Source of the DNA: Malikia sp041190985
GTDB taxonomy: Bacteria; Pseudomonadota; Gammaproteobacteria; Burkholderiales; Burkholderiaceae_C
DNA length: 5,575 nt
Direction of reading: 5' to 3'
Assembly: GCA_041190985.1 (NCBI GenBank)
Contig: JBEEPT010000112.1
Location: 1-5,575, forward strand
The position numbers and the translations under genes are program-made. Shown here in pieces: positions 1-4,213 of the stretch (position 1 is its first letter; each line of letters begins with the position of its first letter). The notes beneath the pieces are model-generated. The model was not told the origin of the DNA and searched no databases. It worked only from the letters and a program-made list of their open reading frames with translations.

Positions 1-389
1 GCGCGGTGTGGCTGGTGAACCCGGACGTGCTGCCGCAGCTGGTGGTCATGACCATCGGCAACCAGCCCATCTGGACCGCCCCGAACCAGGGCATGGCGCA
101 GGCTCCGATGGGCTTCCTGCTCGGTCGTCCGATCATCTCCACCGACGTCTGCGACACCGTGGGCGACGTGGGCGACATCGGCTTCGTGAACTGGAAGTAC
201 CAGCGCGCGATCACCAAGTCGGGCGGCATCGAGACCGCGCAGTCCATGCACATCTTCTTCGACCAGAACATGAACGCCTGGCGCTTCACGTTCCGCGTCG
301 ATGCCAAGCCTGTGCTCAACGCCGCCGTCACGCCGCCGAACAGCAGCAACACGCGCTCGCCGTTCGTCTTCCTGGCCGAGCGCTCCTGA
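1..389 (+). CDS. Phage major capsid protein, HK97 family (C-terminal part; 5' end outside window)
   Basis: This reading frame is open from the window edge (first complete codon at base 3) to TGA at 387-389, giving about 128 residues of a larger protein. It forms the icosahedral head shell. Visible family features are WLVNPDVLPQL near the start, a GRPIISTD strand, the GDVGDIGFVNWKYQ segment, GGIETAQSMHIFFDQ, and the closing pattern WRFTFRVDAKP...SPFVFLAERS. The arrangement 'GDI...Y...GGIE...S.H..FD....FRFTFRVD..P......SPFV.LA.RS' is typical of the A/P-domain end of HK97-type capsid proteins. A GTG at base 6 could be read as a start, but it falls inside conserved capsid sequence, so the true start is upstream. 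The gene is followed by 28 nt and then the 150-residue protein, normal placement at the head of a structural cassette. The family call is secure; the N-terminal arm, E-loop and any scaffold domain cannot be seen. Confidence 0.93.
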   Translation, partial: AVWLVNPDVLPQLVVMTIGNQPIWTAPNQGMAQAPMGFLLGRPIISTDVCDTVGDVGDIGFVNWKYQRAITKSGGIETAQSMHIFFDQNMNAWRFTFRVDAKPVLNAAVTPPNSSNTRSPFVFLAERS

Positions 390-401
390 TCCACCACATC
401 A

Positions 402-417
402 CTGAAAGGACATCACC
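402..417 (+). promoter_or_regulatory. Strong ribosome-binding leader of the 150-residue protein
   Basis: The leader contains GAAAGGA (404-410), with its AAAGGA core 7 nt before the ATG at 418. This decides the start in favour of the first of two adjacent ATG codons (418 and 421). The block CTGAAAGGnnnTCACCATG recurs almost exactly before the tail tube gene at 2905-2923, matching at 16 of 19 positions. The connector genes in between lack this block. That suggests a shared high-output initiation region, which is an inference. Confidence 0.7.
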
Positions 418-870
418 ATGATGCTCAATGCCAAGCCGAGCGAGGTCATCGGCGTCGTCGGCAACATCGACCCGGACGCTTACGCTGCCGGCACCGTCAC
501 CACCGGCTGGATCGCCGCCAGGGACTTTCAGTCCTTCGTGGCGATCGTGCAGGCGGGCGACCTGGGCGCCAGCGCCACGCTGGACGCCCTGCTGCAGCAG
601 GCCAGCGATTCCGGCGGCACGGGCGCGAAGTCGATCCCCGGCAAGGCGATCACCCAGCTGACCCAGGCCGGCACGGACAGCAATAAGCAGGTGCTGATCA
701 ACCTGCGCCCGGAGGAACTGGACGTCGACAACGGCTTCACGCACTTCCGTCTGTCGATGACCGTGGCGACCGCCACCTCGGATGCCGGCGGCATCGTGCT
801 GGGCATGTTCCCGGTGCGCGGCCCGGCCACCGGCGTGGATGCGGCCACGGTGGATGAGGTCGTCGCCTGA
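418..870 (+). CDS. Uncharacterised phage structural-type protein (150 aa), possible head decoration protein
   Basis: I do not recognise a named domain. The gene sits directly after the major capsid protein, where many siphoviruses encode a decoration or head-stabilising protein (position of lambda gpD/FI-like genes relative to E). The product is acidic, has no signal peptide or membrane segment, and contains two cysteine-free halves. Residues 37-84 form an AxxxFVAIVQAGDLGASATLD-like region leading into a Gly/Ser/Ala-rich stretch (GGTGAKSIPGKAITQLTQ). Residues 92-118 (INLRPEELDVDNG, then FTHFRLSMTVATAT) look like beta strands. The C-terminus is hydrophobic-acidic. The ATG at 418 is chosen from a good AAAGGA site; the ATG at 421 is an alternative. 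The strong leader, shared with the tail tube gene, fits a high-copy virion component. Decoration or other head function is inferred from position and leader only. Confidence 0.8.
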   Translation: MMLNAKPSEVIGVVGNIDPDAYAAGTVTTGWIAARDFQSFVAIVQAGDLGASATLDALLQQASDSGGTGAKSIPGKAITQLTQAGTDSNKQVLINLRPEELDVDNGFTHFRLSMTVATATSDAGGIVLGMFPVRGPATGVDAATVDEVVA

Positions 871-879
871 TGAGGCGCA

Positions 880-903
880 GCCCCGGGGCTTCGGCTCCGG
901 GGC
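880..903 (+). other. GC-rich RNA hairpin with UUCG tetraloop between head and connector genes
   Basis: Bases 880-889 (GCCCCGGGGC) pair with 894-903 (GCTCCGGGGC) as 10 base pairs, one of them G-U, closing a TTCG loop at 890-893. The loop-closing pair gives the very stable C(UUCG)G form. No T run follows, so it is not a standard intrinsic terminator. It begins 10 nt after the upstream stop codon and ends 7 nt before the AAGGA site of the next gene, so it does not cover that site. It could protect the 3' end of the upstream message, mark a processing site, or cause pausing. The structure is seen directly; any function is inferred. Confidence 0.65.
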
Positions 904-922
904 ATCCATGAAGGACTGAACG

Positions 923-1138
923 ATGCCGTTCATCAAGTTCACCAAGAGCCGGACGACGGTCGAGGAACACCCGCAGGTGTTCGAGGCTGGCCGGGTCTAC
1001 GAGCTGTCCGAGGAATCGTGCGAGCGCTGGAAGCGTCGCGGGTTCGCCGAGGACGCAACCGCCCCCGAACCGGTGGCCCAGGTGGCTGCCGAGGTCGACA
1101 AGCCGGCGCCCAAGCGCGGCAAGAAGGCCGAGGGCTGA
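923..1138 (+). CDS. Small phage protein of unknown function (71 aa), head-region accessory
   Basis: This short gene has a good ribosome-binding site (AAGGA at 911-915, 7 nt before ATG). It lies between the head proteins and the head-tail connector, a position often held by small unassigned proteins in this phage group. The N-terminal ~45 residues have a hydrophobic/charged pattern (FEAGRVYELSEESCERWKRRG) resembling small phage proteins of the form 'Y.aG.v.el.e..a.r....G.A'. After that comes a low-complexity Pro/Ala/Val linker and a basic tail (KPAPKRGKKAEG). The tail might touch DNA or RNA, but that is a guess. It is followed by only 3 nt before the next start, so it is probably translated with the connector genes. 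The gene is well supported; its function is unknown. Confidence 0.78.
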   Translation: MPFIKFTKSRTTVEEHPQVFEAGRVYELSEESCERWKRRGFAEDATAPEPVAQVAAEVDKPAPKRGKKAEG

Positions 1139-1141
1139 TCG

Positions 1142-1732
1142 ATGCAGATCCACGCGCTCGAGCTGATCACGCCGGCGGCCACCAACGACCCGGTGGTCAC
1201 GGCTACCACCGCGAAGCTGGCGCTTCGGATCGATGGCACCGACCTCGACACCGAGATCGAGCGCCTGGTCCGCTCGGCCACCGCGCAGGCTCAGACCGAG
1301 ATGCGGCGCGCGATCCTGACCCAGACGTGGGCCCTGCGCCTGGACTGCTTCCCGAGCCACGGCGTGATCGAACTGCCGTTCGGCTGCACCAGCGTGACCT
1401 CGGTGACGTACTACGACGACGCGAACGCATCGCAGACGCTGTCGAGCAGCCTGTACGTGGTCGACGTCGCCAGCGCGCCAGGCCGGCTGGCCCGCGCCGA
1501 TGGCACGACCTGGCCGACGACCTACCGGCGCCCGAACGCGGTGACGGTCACGATGGTCTGCGGCTTCGGCGACGCGGTCGACGTGCCCGAGGAGATCAAG
1601 GACTGGATCATCGCCCACGTCGGTGCGCGCATCCGCAACCCGGAGGCCTTCATGCAGGGCCCGAGCGTGTCCGCGCAGCCGAACCGGTTCATCGACGGTC
1701 TGCTCGACCAGTGGCGCCTGACGGTGGTGTGA
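1142..1732 (+). CDS. Phage head-tail connector protein, HK97 gp6-like / phiE125 gp8 family
   Basis: This 196-residue protein matches the phiE125 gp8 / gp6-like connector group, whose members form a ring beneath the portal and help keep packaged DNA in the head. The N-terminal half is the helical connector core (VVTATTAKLALRID at about 18-31, then DLDTEIERLVRSATAQAQTEMRRAI). The pattern 'A.AQ.E.....L.QTW.L.LD.FP' around residues 47-70 and the strand IELPFGCTSVTSVTYYDD at 76-93 are typical. The C-terminal part contains GFGDAVDVPEEIKDWIIAHVGARIRNPE, corresponding to the usual 'GyG.....vP..ik.ai......lyenre' helix. At about 196 residues it has the normal length for the phiE125 gp8 type and is longer than HK97 gp6 itself. 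The start is supported by GAGGG at 1130-1134, 7 nt upstream. The stop is followed after one base by the GTG of the adaptor gene, suggesting coupled translation. Confidence 0.9.
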   Translation: MQIHALELITPAATNDPVVTATTAKLALRIDGTDLDTEIERLVRSATAQAQTEMRRAILTQTWALRLDCFPSHGVIELPFGCTSVTSVTYYDDANASQTLSSSLYVVDVASAPGRLARADGTTWPTTYRRPNAVTVTMVCGFGDAVDVPEEIKDWIIAHVGARIRNPEAFMQGPSVSAQPNRFIDGLLDQWRLTVV

Positions 1733-1733
1733 C

Positions 1734-2060
1734 GTGGGACTCAACGCCGGCACGCTCAACGCTCGCGTGGTGATCCAACAGCGGGCGAGCGGCCAGGACG
1801 CGGTCGGGCAGCCATCGGCGACCTGGTCCACCCTGGCGACGGTCTGGGCCAACGTGCGGCACCCGACCGGCAACGAGGCCATGCGCGCGGACAAGGACAT
1901 CTCGATCAACGCGGTGCGGGTGCGGATTCGCCGGCGCACCGATGTGACGCCGGCCATGCGTCTGACGCACGGCAGCGCCACCTACCAGATCAAGGCGGTG
2001 CTGCCTGACACGCAGCGCCTGGAGTTCACCGACCTGCTGTGCGAGCTGATCAATGGCTGA
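1734..2060 (+). CDS. Phage head-tail adaptor / head closure protein (Phage_H_T_join family)
   Basis: This 108-residue product is a typical head closure or head-tail joining protein, a small beta-barrel that docks under the connector ring and provides the tail attachment surface. Family pattern seen: GTLNARVVIQQR at the N-terminus, 'D.vGqp..tWstlatvWAnV' at about 22-42, 'G.EamradkdisinavrvrIRrR' in the middle, and 'altHGsatYqIkavlpd...lefTdLlCel' at the end. It starts with GTG at 1734, one base after the preceding stop. No in-frame start lies upstream, the next in-frame ATG (1881) would remove almost half the fold, and there is no strong Shine-Dalgarno. Initiation is therefore likely coupled to the upstream gene. 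The gene ends within CAATGGCTGA, overlapping the next start by 8 nt. Length and order fit the SPP1 gp16 / lambda gpFII-position group. Confidence 0.88.
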   Translation: MGLNAGTLNARVVIQQRASGQDAVGQPSATWSTLATVWANVRHPTGNEAMRADKDISINAVRVRIRRRTDVTPAMRLTHGSATYQIKAVLPDTQRLEFTDLLCELING

Positions 2061-2505
2061 AGCTCTGACGGTGGCCTTCGACGACGCCGAAGTGCAGGCG
2101 TGGCTGAGCGAACTGGGCGAGGCCGCGAACGACGCGGTGCGCCCAGCGGCACAGGCCGGCGCGGACGTGCTCTACCGCGAAGTGCTGATGCGCGTGCCTG
2201 TGGGCACCGAGGGTCACTGGTTCTACGGCACGAACGCGAAGTACTTCTTCCCCGCCGGGACGCTGCGCGACTCCATCTACCAGGTCTTCTCGCAGGACAA
2301 CTCCACCGGCCAGAAGGCGACGTACCACGTGGCCTGGAACCACCGCAAGGCGCCCTACGGCTTCATGGTCGAGTTCGGCACCAGCAAGGCGAGGGCGCAC
2401 CCGTTCCTGCGGCCCGCCTATGACGCGAAGAAGCAAGTCTCGCTTGACGTGGCGAAGGACACCTTCTTCGACAAGCTGCAGGAACGTGTCAGGGGCCTGC
2501 AATGA
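2053..2505 (+). CDS. HK97 gp10-type phage protein (head-tail joining / tail completion)
   Basis: This 150-residue product belongs to the HK97 gp10 family, whose members act at the head-tail interface or in tail completion. The diagnostic segment is PYGFMVEFGTS followed by HPFLRPAY (residues about 101-123), the family's 'Y....EfGt....aHPFlRPA' signature. Upstream are a helical N-terminus (FDDAEVQAWLSELGEAANDAVRPAAQ), RVPVGT at 47-52, and GTLRDSIYQVF at 69-79, corresponding to the usual 'G.LrdSi'. The C-terminus is helical and charged. The start ATG lies inside the end of the adaptor gene (8-nt overlap), and only a weak GCGAG precedes it, so translation is probably coupled. The 3' end overlaps the next gene by ATGA. 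The family call is firm; which joint it occupies in this virion is inferred from homologues. Confidence 0.9.
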   Translation: MAEALTVAFDDAEVQAWLSELGEAANDAVRPAAQAGADVLYREVLMRVPVGTEGHWFYGTNAKYFFPAGTLRDSIYQVFSQDNSTGQKATYHVAWNHRKAPYGFMVEFGTSKARAHPFLRPAYDAKKQVSLDVAKDTFFDKLQERVRGLQ

Positions 2506-2858
2506 GTGTCGAGAGCGACCTGTTCGACGCGCTGCAGTCGCTGGTGTCGGGCCGGTGCTATCCAGACCAGGCGCCATCAGGTGCGGCGCTGCCCTACATC
2601 GTCTATCAGCAGATCGGCGGCGAGTCCGTGCTCTACCTGGAGAGCGTGCTGCCGTCGAAGAAGAACGGCCGGTTCCAGGTGGCCGTGTGGGCGACCACGC
2701 GGGAGCAGGCGGCCTCACTTTCGCTGTCGGCCGAGGCCGCTGTCGTGGCCTCGACTGACTTCCAGGCGACACCCCTCGGTGCAGCGGTCGCGGACATCGA
2801 TCCGCAGACCGACTACCGGGGCATGCGCCAGGACTTTTCCGTGTGGTCCGACCGATAA
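2502..2858 (+). CDS. DUF3168 family phage tail completion protein
   Basis: This 118-residue protein has the DUF3168 pattern: a helical start (SVESDLFDALQSLVSGRCYPDQAPSG), the conserved ALPYIVYQQIGGES strand (about 28-41), 'kknGRFQVAVWATTREQAASL' at about 52-72, and 'VASTDF...DYRGMRQDFSVWSDR' at the C-terminus. DUF3168 includes SPP1 gp17-like tail completion or terminator proteins that cap the tail tube and mate with the head closure protein. Its place after the gp10-type gene and before the tail tube gene is the usual one. The start overlaps the upstream stop as ATGA (2502-2505), with AGGGG at 2491-2495, 6 nt upstream. It is the last gene before a strong intrinsic terminator, so it closes the connector cassette. 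Confidence 0.88.
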   Translation: MSVESDLFDALQSLVSGRCYPDQAPSGAALPYIVYQQIGGESVLYLESVLPSKKNGRFQVAVWATTREQAASLSLSAEAAVVASTDFQATPLGAAVADIDPQTDYRGMRQDFSVWSDR

Positions 2859-2879
2859 GGCCGGGCCACTTCACTCCTG

Positions 2880-2899
2880 CCGCCTTCGGGCGGTTTTTT
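2880..2899 (+). terminator. Intrinsic terminator after the connector cassette
   Basis: CCGCC (2880-2884) pairs with GGCGG (2889-2893) around a TTCG loop (2885-2888), followed at once by six T (2894-2899). A G-U pair (2879/2894) could add one step. The C(UUCG)G loop makes the short stem unusually stable. It lies 21 nt after the TAA of the DUF3168 gene and only 21 nt before the tail tube ATG. It would separate connector and tail transcripts unless polymerase is modified by late antitermination or reads through partially. Confidence 0.85.
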
Positions 2900-2904
2900 C
2901 TTAC

Positions 2905-2920
2905 CTGAAAGGTACTCACC
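2905..2920 (+). promoter_or_regulatory. Strong ribosome-binding leader of the tail tube gene
   Basis: GAAAGG at 2907-2912 lies 8 nt before the ATG at 2921. The block CTGAAAGGnnnTCACCATG (2905-2923) matches 402-420, the leader of the 150-residue protein, at 16 of 19 positions. The leader begins 5 nt after the terminator T-run, so a transcript reaching it comes from readthrough or from a promoter inside the upstream gene. I see no convincing sigma-70-type promoter in the 20-nt gap. Confidence 0.72.
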
Positions 2921-3568
2921 ATGGCTGCAAGCCTGCCCAATGGGTCGACCCTGTTCATCGGGTCGGCTTACGGTTCCGTCCTGACCGTCTCCGGCGTCTC
3001 GAACGCCAACCCCGCCGTCGCCACCAGCACGGCGCACGGCCTGTCCAATGGCGACTACGTCGTCGTCACCTCGGGCTGGTCGCGTCTGAACAACCGACTG
3101 GTGCGCGTGTCCGGTGTCACCGCCAACACGTTCGAACTGGAAGGCATCAACACCACCGACACCGACATCTATCCGTCCGGCAGCGGCACGGGATCGGTGC
3201 GCGAAGTGACGACCTTCACGCAGATCACCCAGGTGCTGCAGCCGACCTCGCAGGGCGGCGAGCAGCAGTTCCTGTCGTACCAGTTCCTGGAAGACGACGC
3301 GCAGACCGAGATCCCGACGACCAAGACGGCCGGCGGCTTCAACTTCTCGGTGGCCGACGATCCGACGCTGTCGGGCTACATCGCCATGGCAGCAGCCAAC
3401 GACGACCGGGAGGCCCGCGCCCTGCGCGTGAACCTCGCCAACGGCTCGAAGCTGTGCTACTACGCCTACCTGACGCTCAACGAGACGCCGTCCCTGACGG
3501 TGAACGAGCTGATGGCCTGCCAGGCGACGGCGCGCTTCCTGAACAAGCCGACGCGCTACGCGACCTGA
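2921..3568 (+). CDS. Phage major tail tube protein
   Basis: This 215-residue protein resembles the tail tube (lambda gpV-like, TTP) group of siphoviruses, which stacks in rings to form the tail tube. It begins MAASLPNGSTLFIGSAYGS, the usual strand-rich N-terminus. Residues about 25-93 hold the segment with NPAVATSTAHGLSNGDYVVV, TSGWSRLNNRLVRV and NTFELEGINTTDTDIYPSGSGTGSV, a small beta-domain often embedded in tail proteins of this group. Then come REVTTFTQITQVLQPTSQGGEQQF, a central beta region ending near SGYIAMAAA, a variable middle, and a C-terminal strand pair (KLCYYAYLTLNE, TVNELMACQATARFLNKPTRY). The start is fixed by the strong leader. Position before the tail chaperones and tape measure is standard. 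There are no membrane segments. Abundant expression is expected from its structural role and fits the leader. Confidence 0.88.
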   Translation: MAASLPNGSTLFIGSAYGSVLTVSGVSNANPAVATSTAHGLSNGDYVVVTSGWSRLNNRLVRVSGVTANTFELEGINTTDTDIYPSGSGTGSVREVTTFTQITQVLQPTSQGGEQQFLSYQFLEDDAQTEIPTTKTAGGFNFSVADDPTLSGYIAMAAANDDREARALRVNLANGSKLCYYAYLTLNETPSLTVNELMACQATARFLNKPTRYAT

Positions 3569-3569
3569 G

Positions 3570-3881
3570 ATGGCGAAGCTCTCGCTTGTGCAGAGCCCGA
3601 CCTTCCGCGCGAGGGTGGACATCCCCGTCCCCGGATCCAAGCCGGTGGGCGTGGAGTTCACCTTCCGCAACCGCACGCGCGAGCAGCTCGCGCAGTGGCT
3701 GGAAGGGCTTGACGGGAAGGCCACCGAAGTGGCTCTGATGGAAGTCGCCAGCGGCTGGGATCTCGAGGACTCCTTCGACGAGGCCAACGCGAAGCTGCTG
3801 CTGTCGAACTACATCGGCGCATGGGGGGCGATCTACGAGCGCTACCTCGGCGAGCTGGTGAAGGCCCGCGAAAAAAACTGA
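3570..3881 (+). CDS. Phage tail assembly chaperone (lambda gpG-like), 0-frame product
   Basis: This 103-residue protein is the short tail assembly chaperone, which with its frameshifted long form loads tape measure protein and recruits tube subunits; it is normally absent from the finished virion. Visible pattern: SLVQSPTFRARVDIPVPG at the N-terminus, 'VEFTFRNRTREQLAQWLEGL', then VASGWDLEDSFDEANAKLLLSNYIGAWGAIYERYLGELVKAREKN. The 'Wd....F...N...LL.nY..A...I...Y...L' core is typical of the family. It starts one base after the tail tube stop (TGAGATG) with no clear Shine-Dalgarno, so it is likely coupled. It ends AAA AAC TGA, which is the frameshift site. Length and order (tail tube, chaperone, -1 extension, tape measure) match the conserved gpG/gpG-T arrangement. 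Confidence 0.88.
   Translation: MAKLSLVQSPTFRARVDIPVPGSKPVGVEFTFRNRTREQLAQWLEGLDGKATEVALMEVASGWDLEDSFDEANAKLLLSNYIGAWGAIYERYLGELVKAREKN
3872..3878 (+). promoter_or_regulatory. Programmed -1 ribosomal frameshift slippery heptamer A_AAA_AAC
   Basis: Seven A (3871-3877) followed by C lie at the end of the chaperone gene. In the 0 frame the codons are GAA AAA AAC TGA, so bases 3872-3878 read A AAA AAC, an exact X_XXY_YYZ heptamer in frame. Slipping back one base places the ribosome on CTG at 3878 in the -1 frame, which stays open to TGA 4211-4213. A weak SD-like AAGG (3861-3864) lies 7 nt upstream. A 7-A run could also slip during transcription: one extra A in the mRNA gives the same frame change. 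Confidence 0.85.
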
Positions 3882-4213
3882 GGGAGGCTGCTCGCGCGAT
3901 CTACACCCCGCCCCCAACGGAGCATGAAGCCCAGATGCTGGGCCTCACGGTGGAAGAAGCGAGCAGCCATACAACCGAAGTGTGGGACTGCAACTGGCAG
4001 TCGGTGCTGGTCTTCGAGGCGATGGCGACCCAGTGGCGTGTCGGCATGGCGGGCCCCACGGGGCTCGACTACAGCGCGCTGCCCTCGGTCTTCTCGCTGA
4101 TGCGCGTGCCAAGCAAGAAGCGCGACGACGTGTTCGCCGATGTTCGAGTGATGGAGGACGCCGCCTTGAAGTTCTTTGCCTGGCAGCAGAAACACCGGAG
4201 CCCCAATGGCTGA
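3878..4213 (+). CDS. Tail assembly chaperone T extension (DUF1799), made as a G-T fusion by -1 frameshift
   Basis: This -1-frame region adds 111 residues after residue 103 of the upstream chaperone, giving a fusion of about 214 residues (join of 3570-3878 with 3878-4213). The extension has the DUF1799 pattern: a proline-rich linker (IYTPPPTEHEAQMLGL), 'VWDCNWQSVLVFEAMATQWRV', 'GPTGLDYSALPSVFSLMRVP', and a C-terminal helix 'VFADVRVMEDAALKFFAWQQ'. In lambda the T domain binds tail tube subunits while G binds the tape measure protein; the same division is inferred here. The frame is open upstream to an ATG at 3821, but that lies inside the chaperone in another frame and lacks support as a start. 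An internal ATG at 3935 (GGAG 12 nt upstream) could give a separate 92-residue product. The stop overlaps the tape measure start by 8 nt. Confidence 0.85.
   Translation: MREAARAIYTPPPTEHEAQMLGLTVEEASSHTTEVWDCNWQSVLVFEAMATQWRVGMAGPTGLDYSALPSVFSLMRVPSKKRDDVFADVRVMEDAALKFFAWQQKHRSPNG
3886..3968 (+). promoter_or_regulatory. Predicted frameshift-stimulating RNA stem downstream of the slippery site
   Basis: GGCTGCTCGC (3886-3895) is perfectly complementary to GCGAGCAGCC (3959-3968), giving a 10-bp stem with no mismatches and 7 GC pairs. It begins after a 7-nt spacer from the slippery heptamer, within the 5-9 nt range usual for -1 stimulators. The 63-nt loop holds a second hairpin, GCCCA (3929-3933) with TGGGC (3939-3943), loop GATGC. 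Pairing of 3879-3883 (TGAGG) with 3943-3947 (CCTCA) would form a pseudoknot but would leave no spacer, so it is less likely. The complementarity is seen; stimulation is inferred. Confidence 0.6.

Noticed and set aside
38..45. GCTGGTGG, the E. coli Chi octamer
   Set aside because: A single copy in G-rich coding sequence is expected by chance, and the host is probably not an enteric bacterium with this Chi.
908..919. Three-codon leader frame ATG AAG GAC TGA just before the 71-residue gene
   Set aside because: It has no ribosome site of its own and overlaps the AAGGA of the next gene. It is most likely chance.
737..1981. Long open frame of 414 codons on the - strand
   Set aside because: It lies antisense to three well-supported + strand genes, its product is dominated by Arg, Ala, Gly and His, and it shows no family pattern. 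Long antisense frames are expected opposite G/C-ending codons in high-GC DNA.
2831..2859. Possible -10-like GATAAG at 2854 as a promoter for the tail tube gene
   Set aside because: It matches the -10 consensus at only 4 of 6 positions, has no plausible -35 at the right distance, and overlaps the end of the DUF3168 gene.
2506..3738. Long + strand open frame of 410 codons in another frame over the DUF3168 and tail tube genes
   Set aside because: The product is Arg/Pro-rich without domain features and runs through the terminator and two recognised genes. It is a composition shadow.
2813..3787. Long open frame of 324 codons on the - strand opposite the tail tube and chaperone genes
   Set aside because: It has low-complexity composition, crosses the terminator, and lies opposite convincing + strand genes. 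It is a composition shadow.
3821..3877. ATG at 3821 as the start of a stand-alone DUF1799 protein
   Set aside because: The first ~19 residues would overlap the chaperone in another frame and are Arg/Gly/Pro-rich, there is no good ribosome site, and an in-register slippery heptamer explains expression better.
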